DNA from: DATAWZ01 sp036266975
Lineage (GTDB): Bacteria; Actinomycetota; Thermoleophilia; Solirubrobacterales; Solirubrobacteraceae
NCBI GenBank assembly: GCA_036266975.1
Contig: DATAWZ010000198.1
Location: 1-24,778, forward strand
Length of the DNA stretch: 24,778 nt
Direction of reading: 5' to 3'
Shown here: piece by piece, positions 7,983-15,045 of the stretch
Numbering within the stretch: position 1 is the first letter of the stretch
How the letters are laid out: each line of letters opens with the position of its first letter
Position numbers and translations under genes: made by a program
Notes under the pieces: model-generated
What the model was told of the DNA's origin: nothing
Databases searched by the model: none
The model's input: only the letters and a program-made list of their open reading frames with translations

Positions 7983-8828
7983 TCACCCGCAGAAGGCCGC
8001 CAGCTCGCGGGCCACGCCGACCGGGTCGTCGTACGCGAGCAGGTAGCCAGTGGTCGAGAGCACGCGAAGCTGGGCGTCGGGGAGCAGCTCCAGCGCCTCC
8101 TCGGCGATGGCCAGCGGGTGGCGACGATCGCGGTCGGCCCACAGCAGCAGCACGGGCATGTCGAACAGCGCGTAGGCGCCGCGCAGCTCATCGTCGGCGC
8201 GCAGCGGCCAGCGCCGGGCCGCCTTCGACCACGAGCGCGCAAGGCTCGGGTTTCCGCCGACGTCGGCCATCGCGTGGCGCACGAGGTCGGCCGCGGCGGG
8301 GTTGCCGCGAGCCGAGAGGCGAGGGCCGAGCCCCGGCCGCAGCACGGCCCGCGCGGCGTGGGTCATCAGCCGGTCGAGCCCAGGCACCCCGGCGGCGCCG
8401 GCGGCCGCGCGCCAGGCGCGCTCGAGCGGCTCGGGGTCGGCGCGGTGGTGCATGCGGTTGGGCATCAACACGAGCCGTCGCGGGTGCAGCTGGCCGGTGC
8501 GCACGGCGTGCAGCAGGAGCTCCGCGCCGACGTCGTGGCCGCCGATCAGCGGACGGCGCCCGAGCACCTCGTTGGCAAACCCCGCCATCACGCCGGCGAA
8601 CCAGTCGATCGTGTAGGCGTGGCGCGGCCGGTCCTCGGAGTCCCCGTGCAGCGGCAGGTCGGGCAGCACGACGCGGTAGCGGTCGCGCAGGTGCTCGATC
8701 AGCGGCTCCCACTCCTTCCAGGAGAGCATCGGACCGTGCAGCAGCGCGAGCGGCGGGCCGGTCCCCGCCTCGCGATAGGCGACGCGGGCGCCGTCGCGGT
8801 GGTGGTAGAGCCGAAGCCGCAGGGTCAT
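7983..8828 (-). CDS. Alpha/beta-hydrolase fold protein with non-standard catalytic residues
   Basis: A 281-aa cytosolic protein. It has the alpha/beta-hydrolase layout: LALLHG strand/oxyanion region (28-32), PDLPLHGDS (56-64), nucleophile elbow GGHDVGAE (96-103), a helical cap (about 130-215), and the acid-bearing strand VLLLWADRD (226-234). The nucleophile position is Asp99 instead of Ser, as in epoxide hydrolases and haloalkane or haloacid dehalogenases. The position usually taken by the catalytic His (normally GH in the last loop) reads GYLLAYDDP, with Tyr262. This makes normal hydrolysis doubtful: it may be a pseudo-enzyme, use another base, or follow other chemistry. The ATG at 8828 follows AGGGG and a TACGAT -10 box; an in-frame extension up to 9011 runs through the upstream repeat and is not supported. 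Substrate unknown. Confidence 0.75.
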   Translation of the reverse strand: MTLRLRLYHHRDGARVAYREAGTGPPLALLHGPMLSWKEWEPLIEHLRDRYRVVLPDLPLHGDSEDRPRHAYTIDWFAGVMAGFANEVLGRRPLIGGHDVGAELLLHAVRTGQLHPRRLVLMPNRMHHRADPEPLERAWRAAAGAAGVPGLDRLMTHAARAVLRPGLGPRLSARGNPAAADLVRHAMADVGGNPSLARSWSKAARRWPLRADDELRGAYALFDMPVLLLWADRDRRHPLAIAEEALELLPDAQLRVLSTTGYLLAYDDPVGVARELAAFCG

Positions 8829-8838
8829 CGGACCCCTG

Positions 8839-8844
8839 ATCGTA
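8839..8844 (-). promoter_or_regulatory. -10 box of the alpha/beta-hydrolase gene at the edge of repeat copy B
   Basis: TACGAT on the minus strand lies 10 nt before the ATG at 8828. It sits at the downstream edge of repeat copy B, so the repeat supplies the upstream promoter region. AGGGG between the box and the ATG could act as a short ribosome site. Confidence 0.45.
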
Positions 8845-8900
8845 GAGAGAAGCGCGCGGGGCCCGGCTCGCCGGCCCGCGGCCGGCTGCGCCACCCTCGT
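8841..8900 (-). repeat. Dispersed GC-rich repeat, copy B (upstream of the hydrolase gene)
   Basis: Second copy of the element described at 7843-7902: 42 of 43 bases are identical over 8858-8900, with weaker similarity to 8841. Here it is intergenic, directly before the hydrolase gene and its -10 box. The GGCCGGC hairpin core is conserved. Confidence 0.85.
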
Positions 8901-9020
8901 AGGGACCATCGGCGCGTCGGGCCCGCGCCCCGGACTCCTGCGCCCGCAAGGCCTCGACCGGTCTGCAGCGTGACGTGCGGGCCTTGCGCAAAGCGCCGGC
9001 AGCGCCGACAACTACTGCTC

Positions 9021-9887
9021 ATGAGCGTCATCCGCACCAACGCCGCGGCGGCGATGCTCGGGGTCAGCCCGAACACGCTGCGCAGCTGGGAGCGCCGCTT
9101 CGGGTTCCCGATGCCGCGGCGCAGCGAGGGCGGCCACCGCCAATTCGATCTCGCCGAGGTCGAGGCGTTGCGCCAGGCGTTCGCCGAGACGCAGAACATC
9201 TCCTCGGCGATCTCGATCGCCCGCACCCGCGGCCAGGGGCTGGCCTCGCCCGCGAGCCTGCGCGGCGCCCTGTCCGGCTACGACGAGCAGCGCTGCGACC
9301 GGCTGCTGGAGGAGAGCCTCGCGCTGCGCTCGGTCGAGCGCACGGTCGAGTCGCTGCTGCTGCCGGCGGTCGCCTCGCTCGATGACCGCGCGGCCCACGG
9401 CGCCGAGTACCGCTTCGCCTGGCGCTACGCGAGCGGCTGGATGGCCGCCGTGCAGCGCGTCGCCGCACCGGCGTGCCACGAGAGCGGGATCGTCATCTTC
9501 GACGCCACCCAGCCCGGCGACATGGACGCCCTCTTCACCCAAGCGCTCGAGCTGTTCGCGCGCCGGGCGGGCCTGCGCGCGCTCTCGCTGCCGATGGCTC
9601 TGCAGGCGCCCCGCGTCGCCCACGCGCTGCGCGCGCTCGTGCCGGACGCGATCGTGCTCGCCGGCACGAGTTGCGGCCTGGACACCCTCGGACGGCTGGT
9701 GTACGCGGCCCGCCAGAGCGTCCCCGGCGTGGCGGTGTTCGACTTCCGCGGCGCGGTTCCCGAGACCGGCTCGAGCACGGTGCAGCGGCTCGGCTCCTCG
9801 TCGGCGGGGGCCCTGGAGCTGCTGCGCGAATGCCTGCTCGGCACGCCGGCGGCGCGCCCGCGCCGGCTCAGCGCCGTCCAGGGATAA
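9021..9887 (+). CDS. MerR-family transcriptional regulator with B12-binding-like C-terminal domain
   Basis: A 288-aa regulator. Residues 1-65 are a MerR winged helix: AAMLGVSPNTLRSWERRFG and RRSEGGHRQFDLAEVEALR are typical. Residues about 78-125 resemble the helical cap found in CarH/LitR-type regulators (a run ending VESLLLPAVASL). The rest looks like the Rossmann-type B12-binding fold. However, the DxHxxG cobalamin motif is missing, and the cap residue pair that carries the upper His in light-sensing CarH reads AEYRF instead of xEHxx. Cobalamin binding and light sensing are therefore not supported. The ATG at 9021 is the natural start of the MerR fold. No clear ribosome site or target operator was found. 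It ends 9 bp from the convergent secreted-protein gene. Confidence 0.85.
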   Translation: MSVIRTNAAAAMLGVSPNTLRSWERRFGFPMPRRSEGGHRQFDLAEVEALRQAFAETQNISSAISIARTRGQGLASPASLRGALSGYDEQRCDRLLEESLALRSVERTVESLLLPAVASLDDRAAHGAEYRFAWRYASGWMAAVQRVAAPACHESGIVIFDATQPGDMDALFTQALELFARRAGLRALSLPMALQAPRVAHALRALVPDAIVLAGTSCGLDTLGRLVYAARQSVPGVAVFDFRGAVPETGSSTVQRLGSSSAGALELLRECLLGTPAARPRRLSAVQG

Positions 9888-9896
9888 CCGCAGCGC

Positions 9897-10335
9897 TCAG
9901 AGGGCCGGCACGTGCCCGGTCTTCGAGGCGCCGACGCAGATCTCGAAGGTCCGGGCCACGCTCGCCGGCACCTTGGCCAGCGGACAGCGACGGATGGGCG
10001 GTCTCGAGCACCTGACTCCAGGCGAAGCCCGCCGTGCCTTCGTTCTGCGGCGCGCGCTCGTAGGCGATCGCGAAGCCGGCGAAGCTCGCGCTCGTCGGGC
10101 AGCCCTGGCCACCCCTCCACTGCACCAGCGCCCACTTCGGGCTGCGGGTGTCGACGACGATGTTCAGGCAGTTGGTCGTGTCACCGGTGTACTTGACGAT
10201 CTGGCTCGCCTCGGCCTGACCGGGCCTGTGGGTCCCGGGTGGGAGCGCAACCGCCGTGGCGGCGAGGAGCAGCGCGAGCACGCCGGCGAACGCAGCCGCG
10301 ACGGTGGTTCGGCGTGAGCGAAGACGCCCGTGCAT
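9897..10335 (-). pseudogene. Small secreted protein, apparently frameshifted near its 3' end
   Basis: Starts at an ATG (10335) that follows a TAGGAT -10 box by 10 nt. The N-terminus is a signal peptide (MHGRLRSRR, then a hydrophobic run to about residue 31, ALPPG). The mature part reads well to about residue 115 (FAWSQVLETAHPSL), with codons ending in G or C. There (about 9978-9990) the GC3 pattern switches to another frame. The new frame reads LAKVPASVARTFEICVGASKTGHVPAL and stops at 9897, while the original frame continues with atypical codons to 9868, inside the end of the MerR gene. One extra base would explain it. Joined, the protein would be about 145 aa with Cys residues at the CLN, GCP and ICV positions, consistent with a small disulfide-stabilised exported domain. 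No function is recognised. It could be a decayed gene, a recent mutation or a sequencing error. Confidence 0.6.
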
Positions 10336-10345
10336 GGCCGAAACG

Positions 10346-10351
10346 ATCCTA
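10346..10351 (-). promoter_or_regulatory. -10 box of the small secreted-protein gene
   Basis: TAGGAT on the minus strand, 10 nt before the ATG at 10335. It is divergent from the ileS box at 10378-10383, so the two promoters share about 60 bp. Confidence 0.5.
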
Positions 10352-10377
10352 CTCGCCGGTGAACGCTCCTGGACACC

Positions 10378-10383
10378 TAGAAT
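10378..10383 (+). promoter_or_regulatory. -10 box of ileS
   Basis: TAGAAT, close to the TATAAT consensus, 10 nt before the ATG at 10394. No Shine-Dalgarno and no T-box leader are present. The leader would be only a few bases long. Confidence 0.5.
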
Positions 10384-10393
10384 GGCGGGCCCG

Positions 10394-13300
10394 ATGGGCA
10401 AGCCTGGCGATCTGCGTCCGCGGCGCGAGGTCGCCGCCCGGGTCTCATTCCCCTCACTCGAGCTGGAGGTGCTCGAGCGCTGGCGCGAGCGCGAGGTGTT
10501 CCGCGAGTCGATGCGCCGCCGCGAGGGCGCGCCGCGCTGGGTGTTCAACGAGGGGCCGCCGACGGCCAACGGACCCCCCGGGACCCATCACGTGCTCTCG
10601 CGCGTGTTCAAGGACATCTACCCGCGCTACCGCACGATGCGGGGCTGCTACGTCGAGCGCAAGGGCGGCTGGGACTGCCACGGCCTGCCGGTGGAGATCG
10701 CCGTCGAGCGGCAGCTGGGAATCACGCACAAGGACGAGATCGAGCGCTACGGCATCGCCGCGTTCAACGCGCGCTGCCGCGCGTCGGTGTTCGAGTTCGT
10801 CGAGGAGTGGAACCGCCTGACCGAGCGGATCGGGATGTGGATCGACCTCGAGGGCGCGTACCGAACGCTCGACGAGTCGTTCATCGAATCGGTCTGGTGG
10901 GCGCTCGCCGAGATCCACGCCAAGGGGCTGCTCTACGAGGGACACAAGGTCGTCCCCTACTGCCCGGGCTGCGGCACCGCGCTGTCCTCGCACGAGGTCG
11001 CGCTCGGCTATCGCGACGTCATCGACCCATCGGTCTACGTGCGCCTGCCCGTGACCGACCCGGCGTCCACCCCGCTGCGCGCCGGCGACGAGCTGCTGGT
11101 GTGGACGACCACGCCGTGGACGCTGCCCTCCAACGCGGCCGTCGCGGTCGCGCCCGACCTGCAGTACGTGCGTGCCCGTCGCGACGGCGTGCACTTCATC
11201 CTCGCCGCCGCGCTGGCCGAGAAGGTCCTCGGCGACGACGTGGAGATCCTCGACCTGTTCCCGGGCGGCACGCTGGAGGGCGCCGCCTACGAGCCGCCAT
11301 TCCCGTTCCTGCCCGGCGAGGGCTTCGGCCCCCACGGCCATCGCGTGCTGCTCGCTGACTTCGTCACCGCTGACGACGGCACCGGGCTGGTCCACACCGC
11401 GCTGGCCTTCGGCGAGGACGACTACCGCCTGGGCGAGCGCTACGGGATGACGGTCGTCAACCCGGTCCGGCTCGACGGCACCTTCGACGAGCGGATCGGT
11501 CCCTTCGCCGGTCGGTTCGTCAAGGACGCCGACCCCGATCTGGTCGAGGACCTGCGCGCCCGCGGGCGGCTGCTGCGGGCCGAGCAGTACGAGCACAGCT
11601 ACCCCTTCTGCTGGCGCAGCGGGGACCCCCTGCTCTACTACGCCAAGCCGGCCTGGTACATCGCCACCTCGCGCCTGCGCGAGCGCCTGCTCGCCGCCAA
11701 CGAGACGGTCGAGTGGCACCCGCCCCACATCAAGCACGGGCGCTTCGGGGACTGGCTGGCCGGCAACGTCGACTGGGCCCTCTCCCGCGAGCGCTACTGG
11801 GGCACGCCACTGCCGGTGTGGCGCTGCCCGGAGGGTCACGTCCACGTCATCGGCTCGTTCGCCGAGCTCGCGCGGCGCAGCGGCCGCGAGCGCCCGCTGG
11901 AGGACCACCACCGCCCGTTCGTCGACGAGGTCACCTTCCCGTGCGCGCAATGCGGCGAGCAGATGCATCGCGTGCCCGAGGTGATCGACGTGTGGTTCGA
12001 CTCGGGGGCGATGCCCTTCGCGCAGTACGGCTATCCGCACACGCCGGGCAGCGCCGAGGCGTTCGAGGAGCGCCACCCGGCGGACTTCGTCTGCGAGGCG
12101 CTCGACCAGACGCGCGGCTGGTTCTACTCCCAGCTCGCGGAGGGCACGCTGCTGTCCGATCAGGCGCCGTACCGCCACGTGGTCTGCCTGGGGCTGATCC
12201 TCGACGCCGAGGGCCAGAAGATGAGCAAGTCGCGCGGCAACGCGATCGAGCCGTGGCCGGTGATCGAGCGCCACGGCGCCGACGCGCTGCGCTGGTACTT
12301 CCTGGCCTCCAAGCAGCCGTGGGACGGCTACCGCTTCTCGGACGAGACGATCCAGGAGGGGACGCGCACGTTCCTGCTGCAGCTGTGGAGCACCTACCGC
12401 TTCTACGCGATGTACGCCGAGCACGAGATGCGCGAAAGCGAGCCCACCGACCTGGACGCCTGGGCGCTCTCGCGCTGCAGCGCGACCGCGACGCTCGTCG
12501 ACGAGCGACTGGACGCCTACGACGCGACGACCGCCGGGCGGGCGATCGCCGACTTCGTCGAGGACCTCTCGAACTGGTACGTGCGCCGTTCGCGCCGGCG
12601 CTTCTGGGACGGCGAGCGCGCCGCCTTCGCCACATTGCGCGAGTGCCTGCTCACCGTGGCCAAGCTGCTCGCGCCGTTCTGCCCGTTCGTGGCCGACGAG
12701 ATCTACGAAGGGCTCGACGGCGAGCTCGCCAGCGTGCACCTGTGCGACTTCCCGGTCGGAGAGGCGCTCCCGGCGCGCGACGAGGAGCTCGAGGAGGCGA
12801 TGGCCGTCGCCCGCGAGACGGTGCGGCTCGGGGCAAGCGCCCGAGCCCAGGAGAAGATCAAGAACCGCCAGCCGCTGCGCGAGGCGGTCGTCGTCGCCGC
12901 CGGCCGCGAGCGAGCGGCGATCGAGCGCCTCGCCGACATCGTGCGCGACGAGCTCAACGTGCTGCGCCTGCGCTTCGTGGCCGAGGCCGACGAGCTCGTC
13001 AGCTACGAGGTCAAGCCCAACTACCGCTCGCTCGGGCCGCGCCTGGGCAAGCAGATGCCCCTCCTCGCCGCCGCGATCGCCGCGCTCGACCCGGCGCACG
13101 TCGCGCAGGCGATCGCCGCCGGCGGCACGATCGGCGTCTCGGTGAACGGCCACGACCACACGCTCGGCGCCGACGACCTCGTCCTCGCGATGCGTCCGGT
13201 CGAGGGATACGTGCTCGAGCGCGAGGGCAGCCACGCGGTCGCGCTCGAGCTCGCGCTCGACGCCGCCCTGATCGCCGGCGGCCGTGCCCGGGAGATCGTC

Positions 13301-13519
13301 CATGCCGTGCAGAACGCGCGCAAGGCGGCGGGCCTGCAGGTCACCGACCGGATCGCGCTCGCGCTCGACGGGGCGCCCGAGCTGCTCGACGCCGCCCGTG
13401 CGTTCGAGCCGGAGATCGCGGGCGAGACGCTCGCCACGCGCGTCTCCTACGGCGTCGAGGGCGAGGCCCACACGGCGACGATCGACGGGCTCGAGCTGCG
13501 GGTGGGCCTGAGCCGCTGA
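10394..13519 (+). CDS. ileS: Isoleucyl-tRNA synthetase
   Basis: A 1041-aa class I aminoacyl-tRNA synthetase that charges tRNA-Ile in the cytosol. The HIGH motif is the variant GTHH (63-66), within GPPTANGPPGTHHVLSRV. GGWDCHGLPVE follows, then the editing (CP1) domain with TTTPWTLPSNAAVAV. DQTRGWFYSQ precedes the KMSKS loop (609-613, KMSKSRGN). An anticodon-binding domain with DLSNWYVRRSRRRFW and a long C-terminal extension follow. The style (IGMWIDLEGAYRT, FIESVWWALAEI, NWYVRRSRRRFW) and length fit the IleRS2 group rather than the E. coli-like IleRS1; IleRS2 enzymes are generally the mupirocin-tolerant type, which is inference here. The ATG at 10394 follows a -10 box; an open extension to 10256 crosses the divergent promoter and is rejected. 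A palindrome directly follows the stop. Confidence 0.97.
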   Translation: MGKPGDLRPRREVAARVSFPSLELEVLERWREREVFRESMRRREGAPRWVFNEGPPTANGPPGTHHVLSRVFKDIYPRYRTMRGCYVERKGGWDCHGLPVEIAVERQLGITHKDEIERYGIAAFNARCRASVFEFVEEWNRLTERIGMWIDLEGAYRTLDESFIESVWWALAEIHAKGLLYEGHKVVPYCPGCGTALSSHEVALGYRDVIDPSVYVRLPVTDPASTPLRAGDELLVWTTTPWTLPSNAAVAVAPDLQYVRARRDGVHFILAAALAEKVLGDDVEILDLFPGGTLEGAAYEPPFPFLPGEGFGPHGHRVLLADFVTADDGTGLVHTALAFGEDDYRLGERYGMTVVNPVRLDGTFDERIGPFAGRFVKDADPDLVEDLRARGRLLRAEQYEHSYPFCWRSGDPLLYYAKPAWYIATSRLRERLLAANETVEWHPPHIKHGRFGDWLAGNVDWALSRERYWGTPLPVWRCPEGHVHVIGSFAELARRSGRERPLEDHHRPFVDEVTFPCAQCGEQMHRVPEVIDVWFDSGAMPFAQYGYPHTPGSAEAFEERHPADFVCEALDQTRGWFYSQLAEGTLLSDQAPYRHVVCLGLILDAEGQKMSKSRGNAIEPWPVIERHGADALRWYFLASKQPWDGYRFSDETIQEGTRTFLLQLWSTYRFYAMYAEHEMRESEPTDLDAWALSRCSATATLVDERLDAYDATTAGRAIADFVEDLSNWYVRRSRRRFWDGERAAFATLRECLLTVAKLLAPFCPFVADEIYEGLDGELASVHLCDFPVGEALPARDEELEEAMAVARETVRLGASARAQEKIKNRQPLREAVVVAAGRERAAIERLADIVRDELNVLRLRFVAEADELVSYEVKPNYRSLGPRLGKQMPLLAAAIAALDPAHVAQAIAAGGTIGVSVNGHDHTLGADDLVLAMRPVEGYVLEREGSHAVALELALDAALIAGGRAREIVHAVQNARKAAGLQVTDRIALALDGAPELLDAARAFEPEIAGETLATRVSYGVEGEAHTATIDGLELRVGLSR

Positions 13520-13525
13520 GAACCT

Positions 13526-13560
13526 CTAGTGGCACCTCCTGTAACCGGAGGCACCACTAG
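13526..13560. repeat. 35-bp palindromic element, possible bidirectional terminator
   Basis: Left arm CTAGTGGCACCTCC (13526-13539), right arm GGAGGCACCACTAG (13547-13560), loop TGTAACC. The arms pair except for a short central mismatch (GCA facing CAC). The element lies between the convergent stops of ileS and the aldo/keto reductase; the reductase TAG stop is inside the right arm. It has no T-tract. Its termini are the same as those of the larger element at 15874-16036, so it is probably a short member of the same family as well as a transcription end. Confidence 0.75.
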
Positions 13561-14600
13561 GCTGAACTCGAGGCGGCCCACATGTCGACGCCGCCCTCGG
13601 TCGCGTGACGGTCGATCTCGGCGAGCTCGTCCGAGCCAAAGTCCGCCCGGCGCAGCGCGGCGACGTTCTCCTCGAGCTGCGTGACGCTGCTCGCCCCGAG
13701 CAGCGCCGAAGTCACGCGCGGGTCACGCAGCGCCCAGGCGATCGCCAGCTGCGCGAGCGTCTGGCCGCGCCGTGCAGCGATCTCGCCCAGCGCCCTCACA
13801 CGCGCGAGGTTCTCGTCGGTGAGCAGCGCGGCGTCGAAGAGCTGGCCGCGACGCACGCGCGAGTCCTCCGGGACGCCGTCCAGGTACCTGCTCGTCAACA
13901 GCCCCTGCGCGAGCGGCGAGAACACGATCGCGCCGACCCCCTCGCGCCCGAGCACGTCGAGCAGGTCGCGCTCGATCCACCGGTTGAGCATCGAGTAGGA
14001 CGGCTGGTGGATGAGCAACGGCGTGCCGAGCGCGCGCAGGATGGCCAGCGCCTGCTCGGTGCGCTCCGGCCCGTAGGAGGAGATGCCGACGTAGCGCGCC
14101 TTGCCGCTGCGCACCGAGGTGTCGAGCGCGCCCATCGTCTCCTCCAGGGGCGTCTCGGGGTCGAAGCGATGCGAGTAGAAGATGTCGACGTGGTCGAGGC
14201 GCAGGCGGCGCAGGCTCTGCTCGAGCGAGGCGAGCAGGTACGCCCGCGAGCCGCCCTGGCCGTAGGGGCCGGGCCACATCTCGTAGCCGGCCTTGGTCGA
14301 GATGATCAGCTCGTCGCGATACGGGCGCAGGTCCTCGTCGAGGATCCGGCCGAAGTTCGTCTCGGCGCTCCCGAACGGCGGGCCGTAGTTGTTGGCCAGG
14401 TCGAAGTGGGTGATGCCCAGATCGAATGCCCGCCGCACGATTGCGCGGCTCCCCGCGAGCGGGCGATCGTCGCCGAAGTTCTGCCACAGGCCGAGCGAGA
14501 TCGCCGGCAGCCTGATGCCGCTGCGCCCGCAACGCCGGTGGGGCATCGCCCCGCCGTAGCGTGCGGGCGCGGCCACGTATGGGTCGAACGGGAAGGCCAC
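13557..14600 (-). CDS. Aldo/keto reductase, YghZ/Gpr type
   Basis: A 347-aa NADPH-dependent oxidoreductase. It follows E. coli YghZ (L-glyceraldehyde-3-phosphate/methylglyoxal reductase) closely along its length, as recalled: LPAISLGLWQNFG, ITHFDLANNYGPPFGSAE, DELIISTKAGYEMWPGPYG, VDIFYSHR, PLAQGLLTSRYLDGVPEDSR. The catalytic tetrad is complete: D67, Y72, K103, H144. Expected role is reduction of small reactive aldehydes. The GTG at 14600 is given; a GTG at 14576 would give a protein starting nearer the point where YghZ homology begins. The gene lies 40 bp after trxA on the same strand and could share its transcript, which would make a small redox/aldehyde-defence pair. It ends inside a palindrome shared with convergent ileS. 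Confidence 0.9.
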   Translation of the reverse strand: MAFPFDPYVAAPARYGGAMPHRRCGRSGIRLPAISLGLWQNFGDDRPLAGSRAIVRRAFDLGITHFDLANNYGPPFGSAETNFGRILDEDLRPYRDELIISTKAGYEMWPGPYGQGGSRAYLLASLEQSLRRLRLDHVDIFYSHRFDPETPLEETMGALDTSVRSGKARYVGISSYGPERTEQALAILRALGTPLLIHQPSYSMLNRWIERDLLDVLGREGVGAIVFSPLAQGLLTSRYLDGVPEDSRVRRGQLFDAALLTDENLARVRALGEIAARRGQTLAQLAIAWALRDPRVTSALLGASSVTQLEENVAALRRADFGSDELAEIDRHATEGGVDMWAASSSA

Positions 14601-14640
14601 GCTTCCGCCGGCGCTCGTCGTTCCCGAGCGGCGCGGCGCC

Positions 14641-14967
14641 TCAGGCGAGCGCCGGCTCGAGCTGGGCGATCAGCTTGTCCTTCTTGTGCGCTCCGACGAC
14701 GGTCTTCACGGCTTGGCCGTTCTTGAACAGGATCATCGTCGGGATGCCCAGCACCTGGAACGTCGCTGCGGTCTGCTGGTTCTCGTCGACGTTGAGCTTG
14801 ACGATCCGCAGGTCCTCGCGCTCGGCGGCGATCTTCTCGAGCTCCGGGGCGACGGCCCGGCAGGGACCGCACCACGGCGCCCAGAAGTCGACGAGCACGG
14901 GGATCTCAGACTCGATGACCTCGGCCTGAAAGTTGACGTCGGTTACTTGCTGCAGGGTCCCTGCCAT
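14641..14967 (-). CDS. trxA: Thioredoxin
   Basis: A 108-aa thioredoxin with the full active site FWAPWCGPC (C33 and C36), the cis-proline segment GIPTMILFKNG and the normal family length. It reduces protein disulfides in the cytosol using electrons from thioredoxin reductase, which is not in the window. The ATG at 14967 has the best ribosome site in the window (AAGGAG at 14973-14978, 5 nt away). The upstream 70 bp are unusually AT-rich. They hold a perfect 16-bp inverted repeat, a T6 tract and a -10-like TATAGT, so transcription into trxA is probably insulated from the upstream mannosyltransferase gene and restarted from its own promoter. The next gene downstream is the aldo/keto reductase. 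Confidence 0.97.
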   Translation of the reverse strand: MAGTLQQVTDVNFQAEVIESEIPVLVDFWAPWCGPCRAVAPELEKIAAEREDLRIVKLNVDENQQTAATFQVLGIPTMILFKNGQAVKTVVGAHKKDKLIAQLEPALA

Positions 14968-14984
14968 GGTCGCTCCTTCTCATC

Positions 14985-15035
14985 AAAAAACGTGGTCGTA
15001 CCCATCACTATACAAAGTGTAGTGATGGGTACGAC
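14985..15035 (-). terminator. Strong intrinsic terminator with embedded promoter upstream of trxA
   Basis: A perfect 16-bp inverted repeat has arms at 14995-15010 and 15020-15035 and a 9-nt loop. Read on the minus strand it is followed by four bases and then TTTTTT (14985-14990). This fits a rho-independent terminator for the mannosyltransferase gene that ends at 15046. TATAGT (15012-15007, minus) lies across the loop and arm and could be the trxA -10 box, giving a leader of roughly 30 nt. The symmetry would also suit a repressor operator. Confidence 0.75.
15007..15012 (-). promoter_or_regulatory. -10-like box of trxA within the inverted repeat
   Basis: TATAGT on the minus strand, the best match to TATAAT in the window. 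It lies 39 nt before the trxA ATG, leaving room for the Shine-Dalgarno. No good -35 hexamer is seen at 17-18 bp. Confidence 0.45.
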
Positions 15036-15045
15036 GCCCGGGCGA

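Noticed and set aside
9978..9990. Programmed -1 or +1 recoding in the secreted-protein gene
   Set aside because: No heptameric slip site or stop-associated signal is visible; an indel or sequencing error is more likely.
10256..10393. N-terminal extension of ileS by 46 codons
   Set aside because: It crosses the divergent promoter region and the signal-peptide gene start, and adds no synthetase-like sequence; the -10 box supports 10394.
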